A DNA stretch of 64,000 nt from JAHFUI01 sp039931615 (GTDB lineage: Bacteria; Acidobacteriota; Vicinamibacteria; Vicinamibacterales; CAVVIG01): assembly GCA_039931615.1 (NCBI GenBank), contig JBDTRR010000025.1, positions 1-64,000 of the forward strand. Direction: 5' to 3'. A model generated the notes under the pieces. The model was not told the origin of the DNA and ran no database searches. It was given only the letters and a program-made list of their open reading frames with translations. Below, piece by piece: positions 1 through 8,793 of the stretch. The position numbers and the translations under genes were made by a program. Positions within the stretch are counted from its first letter, which is position 1. The number at the start of each line of letters is the position of its first letter.

Positions 1-771
1 GAAGACAGCGGAACTCGCATCGCCGCGCAGGACGGCCAGCGTGACCTCGAGCAGCAGGTGCGGGAGCTTGTAGCCGCCGCCGGTCTTTTCATCGCCCCCA
101 GCCGTTTCGTAGAAGGCGTTCCGGTGCGACAGCGCGCCTGGCAGCTTGTAGGTGAGCCCGATGTTCAGAATCCCGTCCATCGAGTTGTTCGCCTGCCGCC
201 GGTTGCGCTTGCCAATCGGGAACGGCGCCAGCAGCCAGGCGGGCGTCGGAATGACGTAGGGGTTGACGTTGATCTTGACATTCGCCGGCACCTGATTGGT
301 GTCGCCATTGTCGTCGAGCGTGAATACCGAATCCGCCGAGTAGAGCAGATCGACCGACTTGCCCTGGCCCTCCACACAGCGCGCGATGTTCATCGCGGCG
401 GCGCCGCCGTTTGAATGACCGACCAGGATCAGCGGGCTGGCCTCGAGTAACCCGAGGGCGTCGCAGATCTGTCGCCACTTGGCCTGGTGCAGGTGCTTGA
501 CGTTCTGGTTCGGCAGCAGCTTGAAGGTGAGACCCTTCCCGCCGGTGGTGGCCAGGACGAGGGGATCGGCGTTGACGTCTTTGATGTACTGGTCCATCCG
601 GTCGCGGACTTCCTTGGGGTTCATCGCGTCAAAGCCGCCCCCGGACAACACGACGATGACGCCCTTGCTCAGGTCCTGGGCGGCACTCGAGCCCGCTTGA
701 CGGGCCGCGGTCTTTCCCGGACGAGGTGGGGTCTTCCTTTGACGAACCGGGGTCTGACTTTTGGGTTTCAT
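1..771 (-). CDS. alpha/beta-hydrolase-like protein, C-terminus cut by window edge
   Basis: The frame is open from an ATG at 771 to base 1 without a stop, giving 257 codons and no C-terminus. A basic, Pro-rich N-terminus (about residues 1-30) is followed by a beta strand and Gly run (VIVVLSGGG, 38-46). A GHSNGG nucleophile elbow (S120 the likely nucleophile) then sits before a helix, as in lipases and esterases. No convincing signal peptide is seen. The His of the triad would lie beyond or near the edge. It is unlike the two other esterases in the window. Fold call fairly sure, substrate unknown. Confidence 0.6.
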   Translation of the reverse strand, partial: MKPKSQTPVRQRKTPPRPGKTAARQAGSSAAQDLSKGVIVVLSGGGFDAMNPKEVRDRMDQYIKDVNADPLVLATTGGKGLTFKLLPNQNVKHLHQAKWRQICDALGLLEASPLILVGHSNGGAAAMNIARCVEGQGKSVDLLYSADSVFTLDDNGDTNQVPANVKINVNPYVIPTPAWLLAPFPIGKRNRRQANNSMDGILNIGLTYKLPGALSHRNAFYETAGGDEKTGGGYKLPHLLLEVTLAVLRGDASSAVF

Positions 772-912
772 GATCGACGTCTCCTGTTCGACGTTGCGAC
801 CGCGCGCACGCGGTCTATCGCTTCTCGAGCCCGATTCTGACACCACGCCGAGCGCGGTCGCGCCGCACTGCCGCGCGCTTCTTCGCGGTCTGAGGCGGCG
901 GCCCGCTGGATT

Positions 913-1431
913 TCAGCGCGGCGGCGGCCGCCAGTCTGGCGGCGCCTCCGGCCAGACGCTGTCCGGGCTGACCGGATCGGGCTGGTCTGCACCCAGTCGT
1001 TCCGGTCGAATGTCGGCGGCGACGAAGTCTTCCGGCGCCACGGGATCGCCGGCGAGACGCCTCAACAGCGCGAGCTGTCCGGCATGAGTCATCGCGTCTG
1101 AAAATGGGCCTTGCAGGAGGCGCTCCGGAGACATGCCTCGCTGGAGCGGCGTCGCCCTGACGTGGCGGGCGAGGTCGTCGAGCATCTCGTGAAATCGGCG
1201 GATCTCGCCGGCCAGCGACGGCAGCGGGTCGGGGCGATACTCCCCGCCGACGAAGAACGTGCGCGCATATCCGAGCACGCTGGTCATATGGCAAACCAGT
1301 TCGGCGGGTGTCCGCACGCCTTCTGCGGCACGGAACATTCCGAAGTCCGCGGGCGAGCCTCTGAGCGCCTTCTGCGTGCGATAGGCCAACGCCGCGAGAA
1401 AGTGACCGAGCAGGTGTCGCTCATCCGTCAA
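913..1431 (-). CDS. DinB-family putative metal-dependent protein
   Basis: A 172-residue protein with the DinB/YfiT four-helix pattern: a helix with a His in LVCHMTS (about residue 47) and a later helix with MTHAGQL. These match two of the three metal-ligand histidines typical of the family. DinB-fold proteins act as thiol-dependent transferases or have no known activity. The start is a TTG directly after the TAG of the upstream gene (1432-1434), with a GGGA-like site just before it, so the two genes are probably translationally coupled. The Pro-rich tail is not part of the core fold. Confidence 0.75.
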   Translation of the reverse strand: MTDERHLLGHFLAALAYRTQKALRGSPADFGMFRAAEGVRTPAELVCHMTSVLGYARTFFVGGEYRPDPLPSLAGEIRRFHEMLDDLARHVRATPLQRGMSPERLLQGPFSDAMTHAGQLALLRRLAGDPVAPEDFVAADIRPERLGADQPDPVSPDSVWPEAPPDWRPPPR

Positions 1432-2226
1432 CTACTTTCCCACCATGTGAGGGACGTCCTTGTTGTTCTCCTCGCAGATGCTCTCGATCAAGTCGGTGTC
1501 CGGCAGCAGGGTCCACGACAGCTTGACGTTCCACGGTTTCGTATACGCCTTCGGATCGTCGATCGTGACGTCGATGTCGATGTGTCCGATGGTCGGCCGG
1601 GTGAACCGCTCGGTCACGCGCAGCGACTCGGTGGCCGGCAGGCCGCGCATGTCGAGCCAGGTCTTCCCGTTCTGCCCGATGGTTTCGACGACGAAGGTGT
1701 CGCCGTCCCATCTGCCGACGGAGTATCCCATCCAGGTCGGCTGGGGATCGCGCGGCAGCGGCCGGCCGTCGGTGAAGATCTGCCGGTAGATGGTGCGTGA
1801 TTCGTGCAGGAACAACGTCAGATCCGGCGTCTGAACCAGCTTCATGCCATCGGGAATGTTGTTCTTTTCGGGAATGCCCGACGGCCAGCAGCGTGCGCCG
1901 GGGTGATCCTTGCCGTTGTTCTCGATTCGCTCCTGATAGACCGCCGCGGCCCAGGGCTGCAGCGGCACCTCTCCAGGTTTGAGATCGGCAGCGAGATTGA
2001 GCAGGTGCTTGACCGCGTTGGTCGGTACCCAGAAGCCGGAGAGGTCGGGGTGGCCGTCGGCAGTCCGGCGGGCCGGCGCGGTCAGGTCCACCTTGCCGTC
2101 GGCGGTCCTCGGCACGTTCTTCCAGGGGTAGGGCTCCCACTGCGCACGTGCCGATGACGGCGCCCCCGAGACGATGGCCAATGCGGCCAGAGCCAGACGC
2201 AGTCGCTGCGTGGATGTTTTGATCAT
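1432..2226 (-). CDS. secreted GRWDGDT-family protein (paralogue 1)
   Basis: 264 residues with a signal peptide ending near SSARA (about residue 28). It has the motif chain shared with the genes at 16859-17857 and 51280-52374: TADGHPDLSGFW, GRWDGDTFVVET, a VTERFTR block and a C-terminal PWNVKLSW...CEEN block. The family is common in Acidobacteriota and no function is established. The open frame continues upstream of 2226, but the signal peptide fixes the ATG there. It lies directly upstream of the DinB gene and divergent from the PQQ dehydrogenase. It is shorter than the other two paralogues, which have an extra middle segment. Confidence 0.75.
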   Translation of the reverse strand: MIKTSTQRLRLALAALAIVSGAPSSARAQWEPYPWKNVPRTADGKVDLTAPARRTADGHPDLSGFWVPTNAVKHLLNLAADLKPGEVPLQPWAAAVYQERIENNGKDHPGARCWPSGIPEKNNIPDGMKLVQTPDLTLFLHESRTIYRQIFTDGRPLPRDPQPTWMGYSVGRWDGDTFVVETIGQNGKTWLDMRGLPATESLRVTERFTRPTIGHIDIDVTIDDPKAYTKPWNVKLSWTLLPDTDLIESICEENNKDVPHMVGK

Positions 2227-2273
2227 GGCGATTCCTCGGGCGGATTCTACCAGAGCGCCGATCGTCGAAGTTG

Positions 2274-2279
2274 TATGAT
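2274..2279 (+). promoter_or_regulatory. candidate -10 element (TATGAT), leaderless start of the PQQ dehydrogenase
   Basis: TATGAT ends 7 nt before the ATG at 2287 and no Shine-Dalgarno site lies between, so a transcript would begin at or next to the start codon. No good -35 box is visible 16-18 nt upstream. Confidence 0.35.
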
Positions 2280-2286
2280 TCCCCCC

Positions 2287-4296
2287 ATGAAAACCCGAAT
2301 GGCTCTGTTCGTGTCGCTGCTGGCGACGCTGATCTGGACCGCCGGTCCGCTGCGCGGTCAGTCGGGGGCGAAAAAGGGCGAATGGCCGACCTATGGCGGC
2401 GATCTGGGCCACACGCGCTACGCGCCGCTCGATCGGATCAACGCCGCGAACTTCGGCAATCTCGAGGTGGCCTGGCGGTTCAAGACCGACAACCTGGGGC
2501 CGCGGCCGGAAATGAATTTCGAATCGACCCCGCTGATGGTCAACGGCCGCGTCTTCTCGACCGCCGGGACCAGGCGTGCGGTGGTTGCGCTCGATGCGGC
2601 GACCGGAGAACTGCTCTGGGTCCACGGCGAGCGCGAGGGCCCGCGCGGTGCGGTGGCGCCGCGGCAGCTTTCCGGCCGGGGCCTGGCCTACTGGACCGAC
2701 GGCAGCGAGGAACGGGTGCTCTACGTCACGCCAGGCTACCGCCTGGTGGCGCTCGACGCCAGGACCGGTCAGCCGGTGCCGGGGTTCGGGCGGGACGGCG
2801 TTGTCGACCTGAAGACTGAGTTCGATCAGGATCTGAACATCGATACCGCGCCGGTCGGCCTTCACTCCACCCCCATCGTCGCCAGGAACGTCGTCATCGT
2901 CGGCGCCGCGTTCGAGACCGGGGCGAACCCGAAAAGCCGCGGCAATGTGAAGGGCGCGGTTCGCGGCTACGACGTCCGCACCGGGAAGCAGCTGTGGCTG
3001 TTCCGAACCATTCCGCAGCTGGGCGAGTTCGGCAACGACACGTGGGAAAAGGACTCATGGCGGTATTCGGGCAATACGGGTGTGTGGGCCCAGATCTCGG
3101 TCGACGAGGAACTGGGGATGGCCTATTTGCCGGTCGAGCTGCCGACCCACGACTACTACGGCGGAGAGCGGCCGGGGAACACGTTGTTCAGCGAGAGCCT
3201 CGTCGCCGTCGATCTGCTGACCGGGCAGCGCAAGTGGCATTACCAGCTGGTGCATCACGGCATCTGGGACATGGACATCCCGTGCGCGCCGATTCTGGCG
3301 GACATCACGGTCAATGGCCGGGCGATCAAGGCCGTGGCGCAGCCGTCGAAGCAGGGGTTCCTTTACGTGTTCGACCGCGTGACCGGCCAGCCGGTGTGGC
3401 CGATTGAAGAGCGGCCGGTTCCCAAGGGCGATGTGCCGGGTGAGTGGTATTCGCCGACGCAGCCGTTCCCGACCAGACCGCCCGCCTACGATCGGCAAGG
3501 TCTGTCCATCGATGATTTGATCGACTTCACGCCGGCGCTGCGCGCCGAGGCGACCAGGCTGGTCGCCCGCTACAAGATCGGGCCGATTTTCACCCCGCCG
3601 GTCGTGAGCAAGGCCGAGGGGCCGATCGCACTGTTGACGATGGCGGCACAGGCGCCGGCGACCAACTGGCCCGGCGGCTCCTACGATCCGGAAACACACA
3701 CGCTGTATGTCGGATCGCAGAGCGCGGTCGCGGTGATGGGGCTGGTTCCGCCCCCCGCCGGCACTGCCGATGTGCGGTATCACCAGGGCACGGTGCTGAG
3801 CGGCGCGCGGACCGCCGGCGGATCGGGCGCGAGTGCCGGTGCCGAAAGCGGTGGCGCGGTCCAGAGTCTCGATGTCCAGGGCCTGCCATTGATCAAGCCG
3901 CCCTATGGACGAATCAGCGCGATCGATCTGGACCGCGGCGATATTCGCTGGCAGATCGCCAATGGCGAGACCCCGGACCGGATCCGCAATTCGCCGGTCC
4001 TCAAGGGGCTCGACATTCCGCGTACCGGCCGGCCCGGCATCATCGGCACGCTGGTCACCAGGACGCTGCTCATCGCCGGCGAGCCTGGCTTCGGACCGAC
4101 GCCGTCGGGGCAGCGTGGATCGATGCTGCGGGCGTACGACAAGGCGTCCGGCAAGGAAGTCGGGGCGGTCTATATGCCGGCGCCGCAGACCGGATCGCCG
4201 ATGACCTACATGCTGAACGGTCAGCAATACCTGGTGGTGGCGATCAGCGGCGCGAACTACCCAGGCGAGCTGCTCGCGTTCAAGGTGGCGGAATAA
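2287..4296 (+). CDS. PQQ-dependent dehydrogenase (periplasmic quinoprotein)
   Basis: 669 residues from the ATG at 2287 (another in-frame ATG lies at 2275). A signal peptide (about 1-27) is followed by the typical opening PTYGGDLGHTRYAPLD and AWRFKTDN and repeated propeller-blade signatures (VVALDAATGELLW, LVALDARTGQPV, VRGYDVRTGKQLW, LYVFDRVTGQPVW, ISAIDLDRGDIRW). Quinoproteins of this type oxidise sugars or alcohols in the periplasm and pass electrons to cytochrome c or quinone. There is no CxxCH, so it carries no haem domain. A Gly/Ser/Ala-rich insert near residues 510-530 looks like a surface loop. The substrate cannot be read from sequence. Confidence 0.88.
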   Translation: MKTRMALFVSLLATLIWTAGPLRGQSGAKKGEWPTYGGDLGHTRYAPLDRINAANFGNLEVAWRFKTDNLGPRPEMNFESTPLMVNGRVFSTAGTRRAVVALDAATGELLWVHGEREGPRGAVAPRQLSGRGLAYWTDGSEERVLYVTPGYRLVALDARTGQPVPGFGRDGVVDLKTEFDQDLNIDTAPVGLHSTPIVARNVVIVGAAFETGANPKSRGNVKGAVRGYDVRTGKQLWLFRTIPQLGEFGNDTWEKDSWRYSGNTGVWAQISVDEELGMAYLPVELPTHDYYGGERPGNTLFSESLVAVDLLTGQRKWHYQLVHHGIWDMDIPCAPILADITVNGRAIKAVAQPSKQGFLYVFDRVTGQPVWPIEERPVPKGDVPGEWYSPTQPFPTRPPAYDRQGLSIDDLIDFTPALRAEATRLVARYKIGPIFTPPVVSKAEGPIALLTMAAQAPATNWPGGSYDPETHTLYVGSQSAVAVMGLVPPPAGTADVRYHQGTVLSGARTAGGSGASAGAESGGAVQSLDVQGLPLIKPPYGRISAIDLDRGDIRWQIANGETPDRIRNSPVLKGLDIPRTGRPGIIGTLVTRTLLIAGEPGFGPTPSGQRGSMLRAYDKASGKEVGAVYMPAPQTGSPMTYMLNGQQYLVVAISGANYPGELLAFKVAE

Positions 4297-4374
4297 CGCG
4301 AAGACGTGACGACGGAACGCGCCGCCGCCGGACCATTGAGCGGTCCGCCACGAGGCCGACCGTCGTCACCCGTC

Positions 4375-5007
4375 ATGTCGACCATTCCTGAAAACCTGTC
4401 GGACTTCGTCAAGGCGGCGCTCGCCAGGGGAGTCCCGCGTACGGACATCGAAGCGGTGCTCCGGCAGGCCGGGTGGACGGCCGCGCAGATTCGAAGCGCG
4501 CTCGCCGGTTTCGCTGACGCCGATTTTCCCATCCCGGTGCCGCGGCCGCGTCCGTATCTCGACGCGCGCGAGGCGTTTCTCTACCTGGTGGTGTTTTCGA
4601 CGCTGTATCTGAGCGTGTATCACCTCGGCAGCCTGCTGTTCGACATCATCGACGCGGCGTTTCCCGACGCCGCCGCGGCGGCGTCCAGCCAGTACGCGCG
4701 CCAGTCGACGCGCTGGTCGATGGCGTCGCTGATTGTCGCGTTTCCAGTGTTCCTCTCAGTCTCCTGGCTGGTCGGCCGCGACATCGCGGCCGATCCGAAC
4801 AAGCGGCAGTCGAAGGTTCGCCGGTGGCTGACCTATCTGACGCTGTTCCTGGCCTCGGCCACGCTGATCGGCGACGTCATCAGCCTGATCGACAGTCTGC
4901 TGGGCGGGGAACTGACCGGGCGCTTCGTGTTGAAGGTTCTCGTGATTGGGTTGATGGCCGGGACCGTCCTCTGGTACTACCTCTCCGACATCAGGCGTGA
5001 GGAATGA
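4375..5007 (+). CDS. DUF5671 multi-pass membrane protein
   Basis: 210 residues from the ATG at 4375 (the open frame reaches back to a GTG at 4306). An N-terminal UBA-like helical stretch (FVKAALARGVPRTDIEAVLRQAGW, residues about 9-32) precedes four hydrophobic segments with YLDAREAFLYLVVFSTLYLS at the first, the DUF5671 signature. Function unknown. It overlaps the next gene by 4 nt (ATGA), so they are co-translated. The UBA-like N-terminus on a membrane core suggests a cytoplasmic helical docking module, which is an inference. Confidence 0.75.
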   Translation: MSTIPENLSDFVKAALARGVPRTDIEAVLRQAGWTAAQIRSALAGFADADFPIPVPRPRPYLDAREAFLYLVVFSTLYLSVYHLGSLLFDIIDAAFPDAAAAASSQYARQSTRWSMASLIVAFPVFLSVSWLVGRDIAADPNKRQSKVRRWLTYLTLFLASATLIGDVISLIDSLLGGELTGRFVLKVLVIGLMAGTVLWYYLSDIRREE

Positions 5008-5399
5008 GGAAGGCGATCGCCTGGTCGGCGGGCACGGTGGTCCTGTGTGCGCTGGCCGGCGGCTTCTACCTGGTTGGGCCCCCGGCCGCCGCACGCGCGC
5101 AGCGGCTCGACTCCCGCCGCGAAACCGATTTGCAGGACCTCCGGCGGGCGATCGACTTGTACTGGACGCGAAACAGCCGCCTGCCGGACACGCTCGACGC
5201 GCTGACGGGCGATGCCGGGACCAACATCGACTCGCGCGACCCGGAGACCGCCAAGCGTTACGGATATGGCGTGAAGTCCGCCGGCACCTACGAGCTGTGC
5301 GCCGGGTTCGCGCGCGACTCGCAATCGGGCAACGGTTTCTGGTCGCACGGTCCGGGACGCCGGTGCTTTATGATCGAGGCGAAGACGGTCCGTCCCTGA
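5004..5399 (+). CDS. small single-anchor exported protein, partner of the DUF5671 gene
   Basis: 131 residues beginning with one membrane or signal segment (about 5-28). A pseudopilin-like stretch follows (RRETDLQDLRRAIDLYWTRNSRLPDTLDAL), in which a helix leads into a small soluble head with two Cys (ELCAGF and RRCFMIE). The pattern resembles minor pseudopilin heads, but there is no prepilin cleavage motif, so I make no functional call. It begins within the stop of the preceding gene. Confidence 0.6.
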   Translation: MRKAIAWSAGTVVLCALAGGFYLVGPPAAARAQRLDSRRETDLQDLRRAIDLYWTRNSRLPDTLDALTGDAGTNIDSRDPETAKRYGYGVKSAGTYELCAGFARDSQSGNGFWSHGPGRRCFMIEAKTVRP

Positions 5400-5474
5400 C
5401 GTGCGGCTTGGAGGTTGCTGGACTGGAGCTGGAGCCAGAACGACGTTCGCGAGCCAGGCGTCATTCTTAATTTC

Positions 5475-6539
5475 CTAATATCTGTTGCCGCGCCGTTGCT
5501 GCGCCGCCGCAAACTGCTCCAGCAGCGGGTCGGTCTTCGCCAGCGAGATGCAGGCGTCCGTGATGCTCTGACCGTAGACCGCCGGTCGGCCCGGGACGTA
5601 GTCCTGCCGGCCTTCCACCAGATGACTCTCCAGCATCGCCCCGAACACCTGCCAGGAGCCCGCCGCGACCTGCTCGCACATCGACGCCGCGACATCGACC
5701 TGCTTGCCGTGATCCTTGAGGCTGTTGCCGTGCGAGCAGTCGATCATCACCGTTTCGCGCAGCCCCTTGGCGGCCAGCTGCGCGCAGACCTTGCTGACAT
5801 GTTCGGCCTCGAAGTTGGGGCCGGTCCGCGTACCGCCGCGCAGGATGACGTGGCAGGTCTCGTTGCCGGACGTCTGAAAGATTGCCGACACGCCTTCCTT
5901 GGTCACCGACGGGAACCAGTGCCGTGAACGGGCCGTCAGGACCGCGTCGACCGCGGTCTGGGTATTCCCGTCCGTGCCGTTCTTGAAACCGACCGGCATC
6001 GACAGGCCGGACGCCAGCTCGCGGTGGATCTGACTCTCGGTCGTCCGCGCTCCGATCGCCACCCACGACGTCAAGTCGGCGATGTGCTGCGGAATCTGCG
6101 TGTCGAGGAACTCCGACGCGGTCGGCAGGCCCATGTCGTTGACGTCGAGCAGCAGCTGTCGCGCCAGCCGCAGCCCCTTGTTGATGTGGAAGCTCTCGTC
6201 GAGATCGGGATCGTTGATCAGCCCCTTCCAGCCGATCGACGTGCGCGGCTTCTCGAAGTAGCTGCGCATCACGACGATGAGCTCCTTGGCGTAGCGGACC
6301 GCCAGGGGCTGGAGCCGTTCCGCGTACTCGAGCGCGGCCCGGGTGTCGTGAATCGAGCACGGTCCGACAATGACGACGAGCCGGGGGTCGTGCCCGTCGA
6401 GCACGTTGGCGATCGCCACGCGGGTGTCCGACACGATGTTGGAGACGCGCTCGCTGATCGGTATCTCTTCGAGCAGGATGGCCGGCGGGATGAGCGGCCG
6501 GGTCTGGGTGATGCGAAGGTCGTCGGTCCGTCGGAACAT
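5475..6539 (-). CDS. aroG: 3-deoxy-7-phosphoheptulonate synthase (DAHP synthase, class I-alpha)
   Basis: 354 residues, matching the 350-357 of the AroF/G/H enzymes. It condenses phosphoenolpyruvate with erythrose 4-phosphate in the first step of the shikimate pathway. Signatures include VVIVGPCSIHD (about 55-65), MRSYFEKPRTSIGWKGL, GARTTESQIHRELASGLSMPVGFKNGT, and late C/H metal-ligand regions (IDCSHGNS). The feedback isozyme type cannot be decided. The ATG at 6539 is chosen because the open upstream extension runs through a repeat element and does not match the family. It converges on the gene ending at 5399 and diverges from the Nudix gene. Confidence 0.95.
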   Translation of the reverse strand: MFRRTDDLRITQTRPLIPPAILLEEIPISERVSNIVSDTRVAIANVLDGHDPRLVVIVGPCSIHDTRAALEYAERLQPLAVRYAKELIVVMRSYFEKPRTSIGWKGLINDPDLDESFHINKGLRLARQLLLDVNDMGLPTASEFLDTQIPQHIADLTSWVAIGARTTESQIHRELASGLSMPVGFKNGTDGNTQTAVDAVLTARSRHWFPSVTKEGVSAIFQTSGNETCHVILRGGTRTGPNFEAEHVSKVCAQLAAKGLRETVMIDCSHGNSLKDHGKQVDVAASMCEQVAAGSWQVFGAMLESHLVEGRQDYVPGRPAVYGQSITDACISLAKTDPLLEQFAAAQQRRGNRY

Positions 6540-6570
6540 ATATCGGAAGATTACTGCACCTCGCCGGAAT

Positions 6571-6696
6571 TGCGAATGGCATCCCGCTTGCTGATACGGA
6601 TGGCAACCGCGCTCGTCCTGCCCTCTGCGGGACGGCAAAGATCCCACCCAAACGGACGGAGGGTAGAAACAACGCCCTCCGGCTCGCCCATGTACG
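6571..6696. repeat. two-hairpin dispersed repeat, copy A
   Basis: About 125 bp also present at 11447-11570 and 11833-11962. It contains a first stem around a CTC loop (GTCCTGC/GCGGGAC, with one G.U) and a second stem GGAGGG...CCCTCC. It lies between the divergent DAHP synthase and Nudix genes. Confidence 0.75.
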
Positions 6697-6765
6697 GACC
6701 GACGAACGCTAAAATGGTGCTGATATACCCCCCCTGTGTAACTCGAGGGCGCAGTGATACCGCCA

Positions 6766-7188
6766 ATGGACACACCTTCAGGCCTGACGCACGCCGGCGG
6801 CGTGGTCCGCCGCGTCGCGGACGAAGGCCCCTTGATGCTGATCGTGCGATCGCGGCGCCCACCCTACTACTGGGTCCTGCCGAAAGGGCACATCGAGGCG
6901 GGCGAGACGCCCGATCAGTGCGCGCGCCGGGAAATCCAGGAGGAGGCGGGCGTCGATGCGGTTCCCTCGCATTACCTCGGTGAGTCCAGCCACATCGCGC
7001 TGATCGGCGAATCGGTGCACGCGGCGTGGTTTCTGATGGAGTTCGCCGGCACCGTGCCGGCGCTCGAGAACCGTGAGATCCGGTGGTGCACGTTTGACGA
7101 GGCGCTGGAACTCGTCACGTTCGAGAACCTGCGGGACATCCTGACGACGGCCGAGCGAATCAGCCGGCAGCCCCCCGACGCGCCGTAA
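6766..7188 (+). CDS. Nudix hydrolase
   Basis: 140 residues from the ATG at 6766 (an in-frame ATG at 6754 is possible). The complete Nudix box is present as GHIEAGETPDQCARREIQEEAGV (residues about 43-65), with all the catalytic Glu residues. These enzymes hydrolyse nucleoside diphosphates linked to another group. The substrate is not readable. The opening LTHAGGVVRR and WVLPKGHIE resemble diadenosine-polyphosphate hydrolases, only a weak hint. Confidence 0.88.
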   Translation: MDTPSGLTHAGGVVRRVADEGPLMLIVRSRRPPYYWVLPKGHIEAGETPDQCARREIQEEAGVDAVPSHYLGESSHIALIGESVHAAWFLMEFAGTVPALENREIRWCTFDEALELVTFENLRDILTTAERISRQPPDAP

Positions 7189-7236
7189 CCATCCGCCCGA
7201 GGTGCTTCTCTACGGGTGAAGCGCCGGAGGTGGTTG

Positions 7237-8793
7237 ATGAAGCGATTCGGAGTTCCTGTCGGGGCGTCCACACTGTTGGCCGTGGGCGTCCTGCTCGCTG
7301 CGTTTGCGGGGCGGAGCCGCCTGCCCGTGGCACCGCCTCCCGCCCCCTCCCACGCAACCCGCGCCGGCCTCGACGCGTCCTTCCCTGACGATATCCGCAA
7401 TCTGATCTATTCCTGGGATCCCGATGACCGCCGCCCGGCGTCCGAGCGGACGCGCCTCCTGCGCGATTTCATCTATGAAACCTTCGAAAGCTCAGCCTGG
7501 ATTCCGCAATCGCTCTTCGAGCACAACGTTGTCGTGCAGGCGGTCGTCGGCGATGTCGACACCATCGTGCGTGAGAAGGTCGGGCTGGTGCTGTGGCCGG
7601 AGAACGCGCTGATCAAGGCCTACGGGATGGCGCCCGGTTTCGCGCCGGAGGGAGTGCCGCCCCAGCCGCTCAAATGGACGGTCAACTGCGTGTTGTGTCA
7701 CACCGCCGAGATCGACGGCCGCGCCTACTTCGGCGCCGGCACCAAGGTCTTCGACGAGAAGGTGCTCGGCGACGCCCTCAAACTGCTGACGCACCCAAGC
7801 CGGCGGCTGACGGCGGGATGGCATTCCACGGACGATCGGCTCACCGGCCTTGCCCACGACATCCTGACCCGCCACCATCACGACAAGATCGACGCGCTCA
7901 CCCGCGGTCGATCGACGGCGTTCGCCGCCTCTCATGTGGAGTTGTACATGCGCCCGCATGGCGGCAGGATGCCGGCGGAGGCGGAGGTCGGCCGGGGCGA
8001 TGTCAAGGTGCCGCCGCTGTGGCACACCGCCGCCAAGCTGCCGGCCGGACGATGGTATGTGGACGGCAGCTTCCATGGGTCCTTTCCCCTGATGGCGTCG
8101 TCGATGGAACTGGAAAAAGATCGGTCGTTCGACACGCTCGAGGCGCTCGTGCTGCCGAAAATCAAGGAGGAATTCGCGACGATTGTCCGGCACCTGAGGC
8201 CGCCGCCGTATCCCTATGCCATCGACGGGGAACTGGCCGCCCGGGGGCGGTCGCTGTTCTACTCCGCGGATGTCGGCTGCTCCCGCTGCCACGGTGTCTA
8301 CGACGGCACGGGCGGCGTCATATGGCCGGCCCGGCACCTGGATGTCGGCACCGATCGGTCGCGCCTGGATGTGGTCTCGCCGGGGTTCATCGCCGCGTTC
8401 GACGGCAGTCCGATCGCCGCCGAGGGCCGCCTCGCCAGGAGCGAGGGCTACGCGGCGACGCCGCTCACCGGCGTGTGGGCAAACTATCCCTATCTCCATA
8501 ACGGCAGCGTGCCGACGCTGCATCACCTGCTCGGCCCCATCAGTGAGCGCCCGCTGATCTTCGAGGTGAAGGCGGCGCGGCATTTCGATCAAGAGAGAGT
8601 GGGGCAGCGCCTGTTCATCGACCCTGCAGCGGCGCGGTCGACCGAAGCGGTGCGACTGAGCCGGTTTGGCGACGATCGCGACTGGTTCAACGCGTTGCGC
8701 CAGGGGGGCGGAAACGGCGGACACGACGTCTGGGGTCAGATCCGGACGGACGCGCGGCGGCGTGCGATCATCGAGTACTTGAAGACGTTGTGA
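7237..8793 (+). CDS. di-haem c-type cytochrome, exported
   Basis: 518 residues from the ATG at 7237, which has a good Shine-Dalgarno (CGGAGGTGG) upstream; a GTG at 7216 is also in frame. A signal segment is followed by a first haem site CVLCH (about residue 150) and a second CSRCH (about residue 347). Late Met and His residues could be axial ligands. It resembles the di-haem peroxidase/thiol-oxidoreductase-like cytochromes in layout but lacks a clear MauG signature, so function is unassigned. It overlaps the TPR gene by 4 nt (GTGA). Confidence 0.75.
   Translation: MKRFGVPVGASTLLAVGVLLAAFAGRSRLPVAPPPAPSHATRAGLDASFPDDIRNLIYSWDPDDRRPASERTRLLRDFIYETFESSAWIPQSLFEHNVVVQAVVGDVDTIVREKVGLVLWPENALIKAYGMAPGFAPEGVPPQPLKWTVNCVLCHTAEIDGRAYFGAGTKVFDEKVLGDALKLLTHPSRRLTAGWHSTDDRLTGLAHDILTRHHHDKIDALTRGRSTAFAASHVELYMRPHGGRMPAEAEVGRGDVKVPPLWHTAAKLPAGRWYVDGSFHGSFPLMASSMELEKDRSFDTLEALVLPKIKEEFATIVRHLRPPPYPYAIDGELAARGRSLFYSADVGCSRCHGVYDGTGGVIWPARHLDVGTDRSRLDVVSPGFIAAFDGSPIAAEGRLARSEGYAATPLTGVWANYPYLHNGSVPTLHHLLGPISERPLIFEVKAARHFDQERVGQRLFIDPAAARSTEAVRLSRFGDDRDWFNALRQGGGNGGHDVWGQIRTDARRRAIIEYLKTL

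Noticed and set aside
2227..2865. Upstream extension of the GRWDGDT gene to 2865
   Set aside because: It runs opposite the PQQ dehydrogenase; the signal peptide fixes the start at 2226.
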